Origin: Candidatus Omnitrophota bacterium
GTDB lineage: Bacteria > Omnitrophota > Gorgyraeia > Tantalellales > Tantalellaceae
Reading direction: 5' to 3'
DNA: 5,516 nucleotides
NCBI GenBank assembly: GCA_030617085.1
Contig: JAUWWB010000080.1
Coordinates: forward strand, 1 to 5,516
Part shown: positions 1 to 5,516 of the stretch, piece by piece
How the letters are laid out: each line of letters starts with the position of its first letter
Position numbering within the stretch: the stretch's first letter is position 1
The notes under the pieces: model-generated
Told to the model about the DNA's origin: nothing
Seen by the model: the letters and a program-made list of their open reading frames with translations, nothing else
The model's database searches: none
Translations under genes and position numbers: made by a program

Positions 1-516
1 GAGGACCGCCGTGGGGAGAAAAGCGGCCTGTCTGCCGAACTTTAGGACAAAGGGTCTCACCAGCAGAAGCCCGGTTATGGTCCCGAAATAACCGAGGGCC
101 GTCCCGTAGCCGGACACACGGCCGATACTGCTTTCATCGGTTATCCGGGGGAGCAAAGCGTTGTAGAAGACCGCGGCGCTTTGATAGCAGAAGTTCGCGG
201 CGGCAAAGAACAGAAGCCCCTGGAACAATCTTCCCGTCACACCTATAAGGGCCGTCAAGGCGCAGCAGGCCAAAGTAAAAAATATCAAAAAGGGCTTTCT
301 GCCGACCCTGTCGGATACCGCCCCCATCACCGGCGACAGGAGCGCCGCCAGGAACATGGAGCCTGAGATCGCCCAGCTGTAAAGGATATCCTCTCCCCCC
401 ATGTCCACGGTCACCCAGAGCGCGAAATACAGGGAGATCACGTTCATGGCGAAAATGGTGTTGGCGAAGTCGTACATCGCCCATGAGAAAACGGTAAGTC
501 TTTTGCTGATCCTCAT
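1..516 (-). CDS. MFS transporter, UMF1/Atg22-like (N-terminal 172 residues; 3' end outside window)
   Basis: This is the N-terminal part of a polytopic major facilitator transporter; the reading frame is open at the left edge. Residues 10-19 (FSWAMYDFAN) are the typical opening of the UMF1/Atg22-like family. GAVSDRVGRK at 65-74 is MFS motif A in the loop between helices 2 and 3. FYNALLP (117-123) and GYGTALGYFG (136-145) also fit UMF1. Hydrophobic helices alternate with short loops throughout. The ATG at 516-514 is well constrained: an in-frame TGA lies two codons upstream, and the YDFAN motif must be kept. A modest GGGAG lies 10 bases upstream. It follows the hydrolase gene by 54 bases and is probably the last visible member of the operon. 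Substrate is unknown. Yeast Atg22 exports amino acids from the vacuole, but that does not transfer safely to bacteria. The neighbouring acyl-transfer genes suggest a lipid or lysolipid substrate, which is inference. Confidence 0.88.
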   Translation of the reverse strand, partial: MRISKRLTVFSWAMYDFANTIFAMNVISLYFALWVTVDMGGEDILYSWAISGSMFLAALLSPVMGAVSDRVGRKPFLIFFTLACCALTALIGVTGRLFQGLLFFAAANFCYQSAAVFYNALLPRITDESSIGRVSGYGTALGYFGTITGLLLVRPFVLKFGRQAAFLPTAVL

Positions 517-562
517 CTCTCAGGCGCTCCCGGGGAATACCTTTTTAAAACATCCATATGGA
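513..562 (-). other. Short gap before the MFS gene with a 10-base palindrome and a 14-codon ORF
   Basis: The gap between the hydrolase stop and the MFS start contains a perfect palindrome, TCCATATGGA (553-562). It also contains a 14-codon ORF (557-513, MDVLKRYSPGAPER) whose TGA overlaps the MFS ATG as ATGA. No clear Shine-Dalgarno site precedes this small ORF, so it may be chance. I see no hairpin followed by a T-run, so nothing here suggests that transcription stops before the MFS gene. Confidence 0.15.
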
Positions 563-570
563 CAAAAGAG

Positions 571-1365
571 TCACAGCTCATCCAGAAAAGCCCTGATGCC
601 TCCGGTGAACCGTTCTTCCGAGTCCAGAAAAGCCGTGTTGTGCGTTCCCCTTATCTTAAGGAATTTCTTCGGCGGCGCCGCCGCGTTAAACAGTTTTTCC
701 CCCAGATAAAAAGGCACGATCTCGTCGTCCACGCTGTGGATGATCAGCTTTGAGCAGGCGACATTTTTTATTTTAGAGACGCAGTCGAACCTGCTCGAAA
801 ATACAAAGCGGGGTACGAAAGGGTAAGCCAGCCTTGCCATATCCTTGACCGACGTGAACGTCTCCTCCGTTATCAGCGCCCGCGCGTCCGCTTTCCGGGC
901 GAGATCGATCGCGACGGCCCCGCCGATGGATTCGCCGTAAAGGATGATATTGTCTTTTGGGATCTTACGCCCCTTTGTCAGGTGATCGTACGCGGCCTTC
1001 ACGTCTTCGTACAAGCCCGCCTCAGACGGCGCTCCTTCGCTTTTCCCGTAACCGCGGTAATCGAAAATGAACACGTTAAGACCCAGATCACGAAACATCA
1101 ATATCTTCTCCAGCCTGTGGCCGATGTTCCCGGCGTTGCCGTGGCAGAAAATAAGCGTGAATTTCGCGTCTTCACCGGGGATGAACCAGCCGTTCAACCG
1201 CTTTTTGTCGGATGTATCAAACCAGGCCTCTTCATAGGCCAGGCCCACCGACGCGGGAGTCGAGGTGATCTCCTTCATCGGGAAAAATATGCTGTGGCGT
1301 TCCATGTATCTTACCGAGATCAGGAACAGAACGATAAAAACAGCCGCCCACAAAAGAAACTTCAC
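571..1365 (-). CDS. Membrane-anchored alpha/beta hydrolase (ABHD13/BEM46-like serine hydrolase)
   Basis: A 264-residue serine hydrolase of the alpha/beta fold, probably tethered to the inner membrane. Residues 1-19 (starting VKFLLWAAVF) form one hydrophobic helix followed by YMERHSIFFP, the usual lead-in of ABHD13/BEM46-like proteins. HGNAGN (75-80) is the oxyanion-hole motif and FDYRGYGKSEG (101-111) is typical of the family. GESIGG (144-149) is the nucleophile elbow with Ser146. Asp214 (in VDDEIVP) and His242 (in GTHN) complete the triad. The frame is open up to an ATG at 1410, but the GTG at 1365-1363 is preferred: AAGGAG lies 5 bases upstream, it overlaps the stop of the ligase/acyltransferase gene as GTGA, and the 15 extra residues are charged and precede the anchor helix. 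The overlap implies translational coupling. The substrate is not readable from sequence; an acyl ester, thioester or lysophospholipid would suit the neighbours. Family members are often only 'predicted hydrolases'. Confidence 0.92.
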   Translation of the reverse strand: MKFLLWAAVFIVLFLISVRYMERHSIFFPMKEITSTPASVGLAYEEAWFDTSDKKRLNGWFIPGEDAKFTLIFCHGNAGNIGHRLEKILMFRDLGLNVFIFDYRGYGKSEGAPSEAGLYEDVKAAYDHLTKGRKIPKDNIILYGESIGGAVAIDLARKADARALITEETFTSVKDMARLAYPFVPRFVFSSRFDCVSKIKNVACSKLIIHSVDDEIVPFYLGEKLFNAAAPPKKFLKIRGTHNTAFLDSEERFTGGIRAFLDEL

Positions 1366-4079
1366 CTTTTCTCCTTCAGTCTTATCAGGGCATCCCTCGC
1401 GCCGAGGCATATCGCTTCGTAGCTGTCTCCGGCGCCCAGCTTATGACCTTCCTCTTCGAGGGCTCCGGGGTCTAAAGCTTCGCCGAATCTGACATTTATC
1501 GGATGGCGCTTCGGGAACCTGGATGTCCTTGGCCACGTCTGGTACGCGCCTTCCAGTATGACGGGCACGAGTTTCGCCTTTGTCTCTTTCGCCAGGATGC
1601 CGAGCCCTTTCTTGAATTCGCCTATTTCTCCGTCAAGGGTGCGCATGCCTTCCGGGAACAGGCACAGGTTCTTGCCGTTTTTCAGGACATAATAACAACT
1701 TCTCATGGCCTCCAGCAGGTGTGAAGAAAAATCCAGCGGGATGATCCTTCCTATTTTTACAAGGTTGCGGATGATGGGCACGTCGAAATAGGGCCTGAAA
1801 CCGACAAAGAACAGGTCCAGTCTCGGGAAACGCGGCACTGAAACGCCGACGAGGAGCCCGTCAAAATAACTTGTATGGTTCCCGTATAAAATATACGGCC
1901 CCGTCTTCGGGAAATTATCTTTTCCCTCCACTTTCAGGCTGGAGAACATCCTGAAAAACACGTAAACAAAGCGCGTGAAGACAAAACATCCCAGCCACGT
2001 CCCGAAACCCGGGCTCAGATCGATCTTGTCCAGATTCTGTTTCCTGGGCAGGGTCTGAAAAAGCCTTCGCCAGTACTCCGGTCCGCGCCTTACCGCCTTA
2101 CCGGGCGCGGATAAGGCCTCCATCCCCTCCCGTAAAAGCGACTTGACGCCCGTGATCAGGTCCCGGACGGTAAAAGCCCCCCCGATGATCTCGTCTTTTA
2201 TTTCCATATTGAATATTTGTTCAAGCGCTGACGCGAGTTCGATCCTGCCCAGGGAATCGATGCCAAGATCGAGTTCCAGGAGGTCCGCCGGGGTAATGGC
2301 CCTTTTGACCCCGGTCTGCTTTGCAAGGCACCCTGTTATTTTTTTTCCGGTCCCGGACCCCATCAACTCCGCATCTTCTTTTGACAGTTCCTCCGGCCGG
2401 GGGCCGACTTCGGCTTTCTTGATCACCCCGGGCGTATATGCCTCCTTGACAGCGAACCTCTTGATCTTGCCCAGCACGGTGCGCGGAAGCTCATCAAGCG
2501 TTATGTGGAAACCCATGATCCTTTTATGCGGGGGCAATATCCTGGAAACATTGTCGAACCTTTCCTTGATCACATCCCTTAAATTTATTTCGGCGTATTT
2601 TCTGAAATATTCGAGGTCGGGAACGACCACCGCCCACAGCACCAGGTTTTCCTCCGCGCCCCTGGCGGCAGGGATTTCGAGCACGCACATCTCTTTAATG
2701 GGCGCCTTCTCCGAATAGGCTGCCTCTATTTCTTCAGGGTATATATTCAGACCCGAACTCAAAACGATCAGTTCTTTCGATCTGCCGGTCAGGAACAGGT
2801 ATCCGTCTTCATCGATATATCCGAGGTCTCCCGTGTAGAACCACCCGTCTTTTATCGCCTCCCGTGTCAGGTCCTCTCTCCGGTAATATCCTTCCATGAC
2901 GTTCTGCCCGCGCACGACGACTTCGCCCACGCCTTTTCTGTCCTTATCCTTGATCCTTATCTCCACGCCAGGAACAGCCGGTCCCACCGAACCGATCTTC
3001 GGCTTCTTGAAAGGGTTTATGGTCAGAACCGGCGATGTCTCGGTGATACCGTAACCCTCCAGTATCGTGAAACCGAATTTAAACAGCGTCCTCGCGGCGT
3101 CTTCGTCAAGTTTCGCGCCGCCGCTTACGAACAGGCGCATGTGTTTTCCGAACTTCCTGTGAGCCGCCCGGAAAAGAAGGGCCGCCAGATTAAGGCCCGT
3201 TTTGTTCCTGACTTTATATAACACTTCGATCGTTGTGTTTAACAGGAACTTGAACGGCGGGGGGATCTTCTTGAGGCGGTCGCTGATGTTCTGGCAGAAC
3301 AAATAAAATATCCGGGGCACTCCCACGAAAAAAGTCGAATCGCCTTTCTCCATCGCCTCAAACAGCGCTTCGGTCCGCATGCTTTCGGGATAAACGATCG
3401 TGCCCCCGTGTAGAAGGGGCACCAGCATCGTCACCATCAATGGATACGCGTGATGCAGGGGAAGGACCGAGATCATCCTGTCCTTATCGGTGAATATGCC
3501 TGAGGTCCACACGAATTCGCTGTTGGAAAGCAGATTTCTGTGGGAGAGCACAACGCCCTTCGGCTCGCCGGTAGTGCCGGAAGTGTACAGGATGCACGCC
3601 GGGTCCTGGGGAAGGATCTCCGTTTCCGCGCCGGGCAGCCCTTCCCGGGGCTTTAACGCGTTCCTGAAAGTTTCTGAATCTACGGAAACGACGGTTTTTA
3701 GGGAATCAGGCCTGGCCGACGATATCTTCTCGAGAAGCGGCCCATCGCTCGTGAACGCGACGGCGCACCCGGAATCCCTTAATATGCGTTCGATCTCTTT
3801 TTCGTCCGTGCCGGGATCAAGAGGAACAACGACCGCGCCTATTGAAACAGCGGCAAAAAATACCACAGGCCATTCCGGTCTGTTCTCAAGCAAAATAGCG
3901 ATCTTATCATCTTTTCTAACGCCTTCTTGCGATAAAAAGGCGGAAAGCGCTCCTACGTCATCCTTGAACTCGCCGTATGAAATATCAGCCCATTGGCCGT
4001 CTTTTTTGTGGCGGATCGCGACCCTGTTGGAATACTTCGGCCAGGCATTTTTGAACTTCTCTCTCAGATCCCGCGCCAT
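1362..4079 (-). CDS. Three-domain acyl-activating enzyme: AMP-binding ligase, acyl carrier domain, PlsC acyltransferase
   Basis: A 905-residue fusion. Residues 1-550 are an ANL-superfamily acyl-CoA/acyl-ACP synthetase: ATP-binding loop YTSGTTGEPKG (165-175), EGYGITETSP (341-350), YTGDLG (415-420, Asp418), TGRSKELI (431-438), and catalytic Lys538 in VLGKIKRF. Residues about 575-650 are an acyl carrier domain: LGIDSLGRIEL puts the phosphopantetheine Ser at 609. Residues about 715-905 are a PlsC/LPLAT acyltransferase: NHTSYFD gives the HX4D pair His735/Asp740, FPEGMR is at 808-813, and VPVILEG at 838-844. A hydrophobic stretch at 695-711 leads into the PlsC domain and suggests membrane association. 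The expected reaction is ATP-dependent fatty-acid activation, holding on the carrier, then acyl transfer to a lysophospholipid or glycerophosphate. E. coli Aas has the same two catalytic activities but in reverse order (PlsC first) and without an internal carrier. The ATG start has GGGGAG 8 bases upstream (4088-4093). It begins 16 bases after the zinc-ribbon gene and overlaps the hydrolase by 4. Domain calls are firm; exact substrates are not. Confidence 0.95.
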   Translation of the reverse strand: MARDLREKFKNAWPKYSNRVAIRHKKDGQWADISYGEFKDDVGALSAFLSQEGVRKDDKIAILLENRPEWPVVFFAAVSIGAVVVPLDPGTDEKEIERILRDSGCAVAFTSDGPLLEKISSARPDSLKTVVSVDSETFRNALKPREGLPGAETEILPQDPACILYTSGTTGEPKGVVLSHRNLLSNSEFVWTSGIFTDKDRMISVLPLHHAYPLMVTMLVPLLHGGTIVYPESMRTEALFEAMEKGDSTFFVGVPRIFYLFCQNISDRLKKIPPPFKFLLNTTIEVLYKVRNKTGLNLAALLFRAAHRKFGKHMRLFVSGGAKLDEDAARTLFKFGFTILEGYGITETSPVLTINPFKKPKIGSVGPAVPGVEIRIKDKDRKGVGEVVVRGQNVMEGYYRREDLTREAIKDGWFYTGDLGYIDEDGYLFLTGRSKELIVLSSGLNIYPEEIEAAYSEKAPIKEMCVLEIPAARGAEENLVLWAVVVPDLEYFRKYAEINLRDVIKERFDNVSRILPPHKRIMGFHITLDELPRTVLGKIKRFAVKEAYTPGVIKKAEVGPRPEELSKEDAELMGSGTGKKITGCLAKQTGVKRAITPADLLELDLGIDSLGRIELASALEQIFNMEIKDEIIGGAFTVRDLITGVKSLLREGMEALSAPGKAVRRGPEYWRRLFQTLPRKQNLDKIDLSPGFGTWLGCFVFTRFVYVFFRMFSSLKVEGKDNFPKTGPYILYGNHTSYFDGLLVGVSVPRFPRLDLFFVGFRPYFDVPIIRNLVKIGRIIPLDFSSHLLEAMRSCYYVLKNGKNLCLFPEGMRTLDGEIGEFKKGLGILAKETKAKLVPVILEGAYQTWPRTSRFPKRHPINVRFGEALDPGALEEEGHKLGAGDSYEAICLGARDALIRLKEKR
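1371..1376 (-). promoter_or_regulatory. Shine-Dalgarno site deciding the hydrolase GTG start
   Basis: AAGGAG lies inside the last codons of the upstream ligase/acyltransferase gene, 5 bases before a GTG that overlaps that gene's TGA stop. It is the reason for choosing GTG at 1365 over the ATG at 1410. Confidence 0.75.
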
Positions 4080-4087
4080 GAAAAGAT

Positions 4088-4093
4088 CTCCCC
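4088..4093 (-). promoter_or_regulatory. Ribosome binding site of the ligase/acyltransferase gene
   Basis: GGGGAG lies 8 bases before the ATG at 4079 and inside the 16-base gap after the zinc-ribbon stop codon. It supports this ATG as the start and close coupling to the gene before it. Confidence 0.65.
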
Positions 4094-4095
4094 GG

Positions 4096-4380
4096 TTATG
4101 ACATGAAAATATTCAACATCCTTTCCAGGTCCCTCAGCCACAGATCCCTGCTCGCGAAGATCGCAAGATACAACAACCACAGCGCCAGCAGGACGATCAC
4201 CGCGATGTAAATAAGCGCCCGGCCGAATGACCTGCCAGCGGATTCTTCTTCCGGCGTGGTCTCTTCAAGCGCGCAGACATGCCTGGCCTCTTCCTCCCTC
4301 TGGAGTTCGGAACCGCAAAAAAGGCACACGCCCCAGGTATCATCGTACTTCGCGACGCATTTTCTGCATTCCTTTCCCAA
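4096..4380 (-). CDS. Small zinc-ribbon protein with one C-terminal membrane helix
   Basis: A 94-residue protein of unknown function. Residues 5-22 (CRKCVAKYDDTWGVCLFC) form a CX2C-X10-CX2C zinc ribbon. An acidic linker follows (about 28-50, rich in Glu). A strong hydrophobic helix spans about 55-77 (ALIYIAVIVLLALWLLYLAI), with a short charged tail ending in MLNIFMS. The layout suggests an inner-membrane protein with the ribbon probably in the cytoplasm. The start is taken as TTG at 4380-4378 because AAAGGAG lies 5 bases upstream and the ribbon then begins right after the start, as is common. The frame stays open to a GTG at 4434, with an in-frame TAA a few codons before it. That longer form would add 18 residues, including an Arg-rich stretch, and lacks a good ribosome site. 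It is the first gene of the likely operon. A regulatory or adaptor role for the lipid enzymes is possible but unproven. Confidence 0.75.
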   Translation of the reverse strand: MGKECRKCVAKYDDTWGVCLFCGSELQREEEARHVCALEETTPEEESAGRSFGRALIYIAVIVLLALWLLYLAIFASRDLWLRDLERMLNIFMS

Positions 4381-4385
4381 AACCG

Positions 4386-4392
4386 CTCCTTT
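4386..4392 (-). promoter_or_regulatory. Shine-Dalgarno site deciding the TTG start of the zinc-ribbon gene
   Basis: AAAGGAG is followed by 5 bases and then TTG. It is the strongest ribosome site in this leader and the main argument for the TTG start over the GTG at 4434. Confidence 0.65.
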
Positions 4393-4460
4393 CGATTCCC
4401 GCGCGGCCGCCCGGCATTGCCGCCCTCCGGACACCCCGCTTTCATACTTTTAATACTGAT

Positions 4461-4489
4461 AGCTTACCCTCATTTAAGTGTTTTGGCAA
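4461..4489 (-). promoter_or_regulatory. Possible sigma-70-type promoter for the zinc-ribbon/lipid operon
   Basis: On the minus strand TTGCCA (4489-4484, five of six matches to TTGACA) is followed after exactly 17 bases by TAAGCT (4466-4461, matching TATAAT at positions 1, 2 and 6). It sits in the only sizeable gap of the window, in a locally AT-rich stretch, about 80 bases before the TTG start. The -10 is weak, so this is tentative. No convincing terminator with a T-run is seen after the DUF72 gene, only GC-rich self-complementary sequence (about 4501-4520), so read-through from upstream also remains possible. Confidence 0.35.
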
Positions 4490-4527
4490 GACAGCGGCAC
4501 GGCCGGCTCCGCGCGCGGCGGGACTCT

Positions 4528-4800
4528 TTATCCTTCCTCACGGAACTGCCGCCATATCCGGTCAAAGCGCTGTTCGTATATTATCTCGTAAAGGTACTCC
4601 TTGTCCGGGAAAAGCTCCCTGCACAGCTCGCGCAGCTTTGTTTTCTCGATCTCTATGTCCACTTTCTGGTAATCGGTATAAAGTATCAGCGATACGATCC
4701 TGTCCGCCTCCCTGCTCAGCCTCCGCACTCTCTCGTCTTCTTCTGCAAGCTCTATCTCGTGGCACAAGCTCCTCAGGAAAGAAAGGTCCGGCTCTTTGAT
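4528..4800 (-). other. Unassigned C-terminal domain of the DUF72 protein
   Basis: About 90 residues after the last recognisable DUF72 motif. The stretch starts near RIKEPDLSFL and continues through a charged helical region (EIELAEEDERVRRLSREADR). It then has a compact segment with VDIEIEK, RELFPDKEYL and YEQRFDRIWRQF. It is in frame with the DUF72 part with no stop, so it is a fusion and not a neighbouring gene. I do not recognise this domain; it could be a family-specific helical tail or an oligomerisation module. Confidence 0.55.
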
Positions 4801-5516
4801 CCGGCCGGCACTCTTGACGATACCTTCGAACCTCAAGGCGTCTTCCATCATGGAAATGTTGTTGAAGAAGACATAGATCGGCACGCGCCCGGCCGGCCCG
4901 GCCTCCTCCGCGCAGATATCCCGCATCCGCTTCAGGTCGGCGTCCGTATACCCGTACTTATATCCGCCGATGCCGTGCAGCCGAAAATACCGGATATCCC
5001 CGTGCTGCGCCTTATCCTTGAACGGATCTACGCAATGTACCAGGTCCAGCTCCTCGCACAGCTTTTTCACGTCTCTTTCCGGCCACCCCCCACGGGGTTC
5101 CCACGCGAACCTGTATCTTTTTCTCTTGATGGACTTGAAAAACTTCCTGAGGTTGTCTTTGTTTGTCTTATTGGGAATGAACGACGGCGGGCACTGAAAG
5201 ACGACGACCCTGGCCCCCAGGATGGAAGCTATCTTCTCAGTTTCCTGCCACGCCCTCAAGACCTCGTCCGTCGGCTTGAAGGAACCGCAGCTTCTCTTCC
5301 GCGAATCGTCCATCTTCACCTTCAGCCTGCGGTACGTGGGACTGGTGGGCTCATGCGTGATGATCTGCCACGCCTTGAGGGTAAACTCAAATCCGGGGGG
5401 AGCGGAAAGGCGCCATTTTCGTGCTGTCTCGGGCCGGGGGAGCTGATAAAAGGTCCGTTGCACCTCGACGGCCCCGAACTTTTCGTAATATTTCTGTCCG
5501 CTTACCGGAAATCCGC
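4528..5516 (-). CDS. DUF72 (YecE-like) protein with C-terminal helical extension (5' end outside window)
   Basis: The frame is open to the right edge, giving 328 visible residues. A GTG at 5463 might be taken as a start, but the 17 codons before it read GFPVSGQKYYEKFGAVE, the conserved beginning of the DUF72 fold, so the true start lies just beyond the window. Family signatures in visible numbering: VQRTFYQLP (18-26), FQCPPSF (106-112), WEPRGGW (138-144), RYFRLHG (175-181) and YVFFNN (214-219). DUF72 proteins form a TIM-barrel-like fold of unknown biochemical role and are usually about 240-280 residues long. Here the family region ends near residue 240, and about 90 further residues follow (from about 239 to 328). 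These are rich in Glu, Arg and Leu, look helical, and include LILYTDYQKVDIEIEK and a FDRIWRQF end. It is followed by a 147-base gap, so it is probably a separate transcription unit from the lipid genes. Confidence 0.9.
   Translation of the reverse strand, partial: GFPVSGQKYYEKFGAVEVQRTFYQLPRPETARKWRLSAPPGFEFTLKAWQIITHEPTSPTYRRLKVKMDDSRKRSCGSFKPTDEVLRAWQETEKIASILGARVVVFQCPPSFIPNKTNKDNLRKFFKSIKRKRYRFAWEPRGGWPERDVKKLCEELDLVHCVDPFKDKAQHGDIRYFRLHGIGGYKYGYTDADLKRMRDICAEEAGPAGRVPIYVFFNNISMMEDALRFEGIVKSAGRIKEPDLSFLRSLCHEIELAEEDERVRRLSREADRIVSLILYTDYQKVDIEIEKTKLRELCRELFPDKEYLYEIIYEQRFDRIWRQFREEG

Noticed and set aside
134..484. 116-codon minus-strand frame at the left end
   Set aside because: It is a different frame of the same DNA that encodes the MFS transporter, whose family motifs are clear; the alternative frame is Arg/Gly-rich and without motifs.
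2143..2718. 191-codon open frame on the plus strand
   Set aside because: Antisense to the carrier domain and the C-terminal part of the ligase; Ser-rich, low-information translation typical of an opposite-strand shadow.
3490..4101. 203-codon open frame on the plus strand
   Set aside because: It lies wholly antisense to the AMP-binding domain of the ligase, whose frame is unmistakable, and its translation has no recognisable domain.
4197..4445. 82-codon minus-strand frame starting at ATG 4445
   Set aside because: It overlaps the zinc-ribbon gene in another frame. Its translation is Arg/Gly/Pro-rich with no domain, whereas the other frame gives a clear zinc ribbon and membrane helix.
4501..4520. 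GC-rich self-complementary sequence after the DUF72 stop, considered as a terminator
   Set aside because: Short palindromes (CCGCGCGCGG, GCCGGC) occur but there is no clean stem-loop followed by a T-run.
4227..4799. 190-codon open frame on the plus strand across the intergenic gap
   Set aside because: It spans the zinc-ribbon gene, the gap and the DUF72 tail in antisense, is rich in Pro/Arg/Ser, and shows no motif or ribosome site.

Overview
All supported genes in this window lie on the minus strand. The DNA is moderately GC-rich and densely packed, with no rRNA, tRNA, CRISPR or mobile element that I can see. Gene content and style suggest a bacterium, perhaps an uncultured Gram-negative lineage of the Omnitrophota/Elusimicrobiota/Deltaproteobacteria kind. 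The hints are short zinc-ribbon membrane proteins, a fused acyl-activating/acyl-transferring enzyme, and GTG and TTG starts with strong Shine-Dalgarno sites. The phylum is only an inference.

In the direction of transcription (right to left): (1) 5516-4528 holds most of a DUF72 (YecE-like) protein. Its 5' end lies beyond the window, and it carries an unexplained helical, charged C-terminal extension. (2) 4527-4381 is a 147-base gap with a possible promoter. (3) 4380-4096 encodes a 94-residue zinc-ribbon protein with one membrane helix, probably starting at TTG. (4) 4079-1362 encodes a 905-residue AMP-binding ligase + acyl carrier domain + PlsC-type acyltransferase. (5) 1365-571 encodes a membrane-anchored alpha/beta hydrolase whose GTG start overlaps the previous stop by 4 bases. 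(6) 516-1 is the N-terminal 172 residues of a UMF1/Atg22-type major facilitator transporter that runs off the left edge.

Genes 3 to 6 look like one operon. The gaps are 16 bases, a 4-base overlap, and 54 bases. The core enzyme can be read as activating a fatty acid, holding it on its own carrier domain, and passing it to a lysophospholipid or glycerophosphate. With a membrane-bound serine hydrolase and an MFS transporter next to it, the set resembles in logic the E. coli LplT-Aas lysophospholipid repair pair, but it is built from a differently ordered enzyme and a different MFS family. That functional reading is a hypothesis. The domain assignments are well supported by visible motifs.
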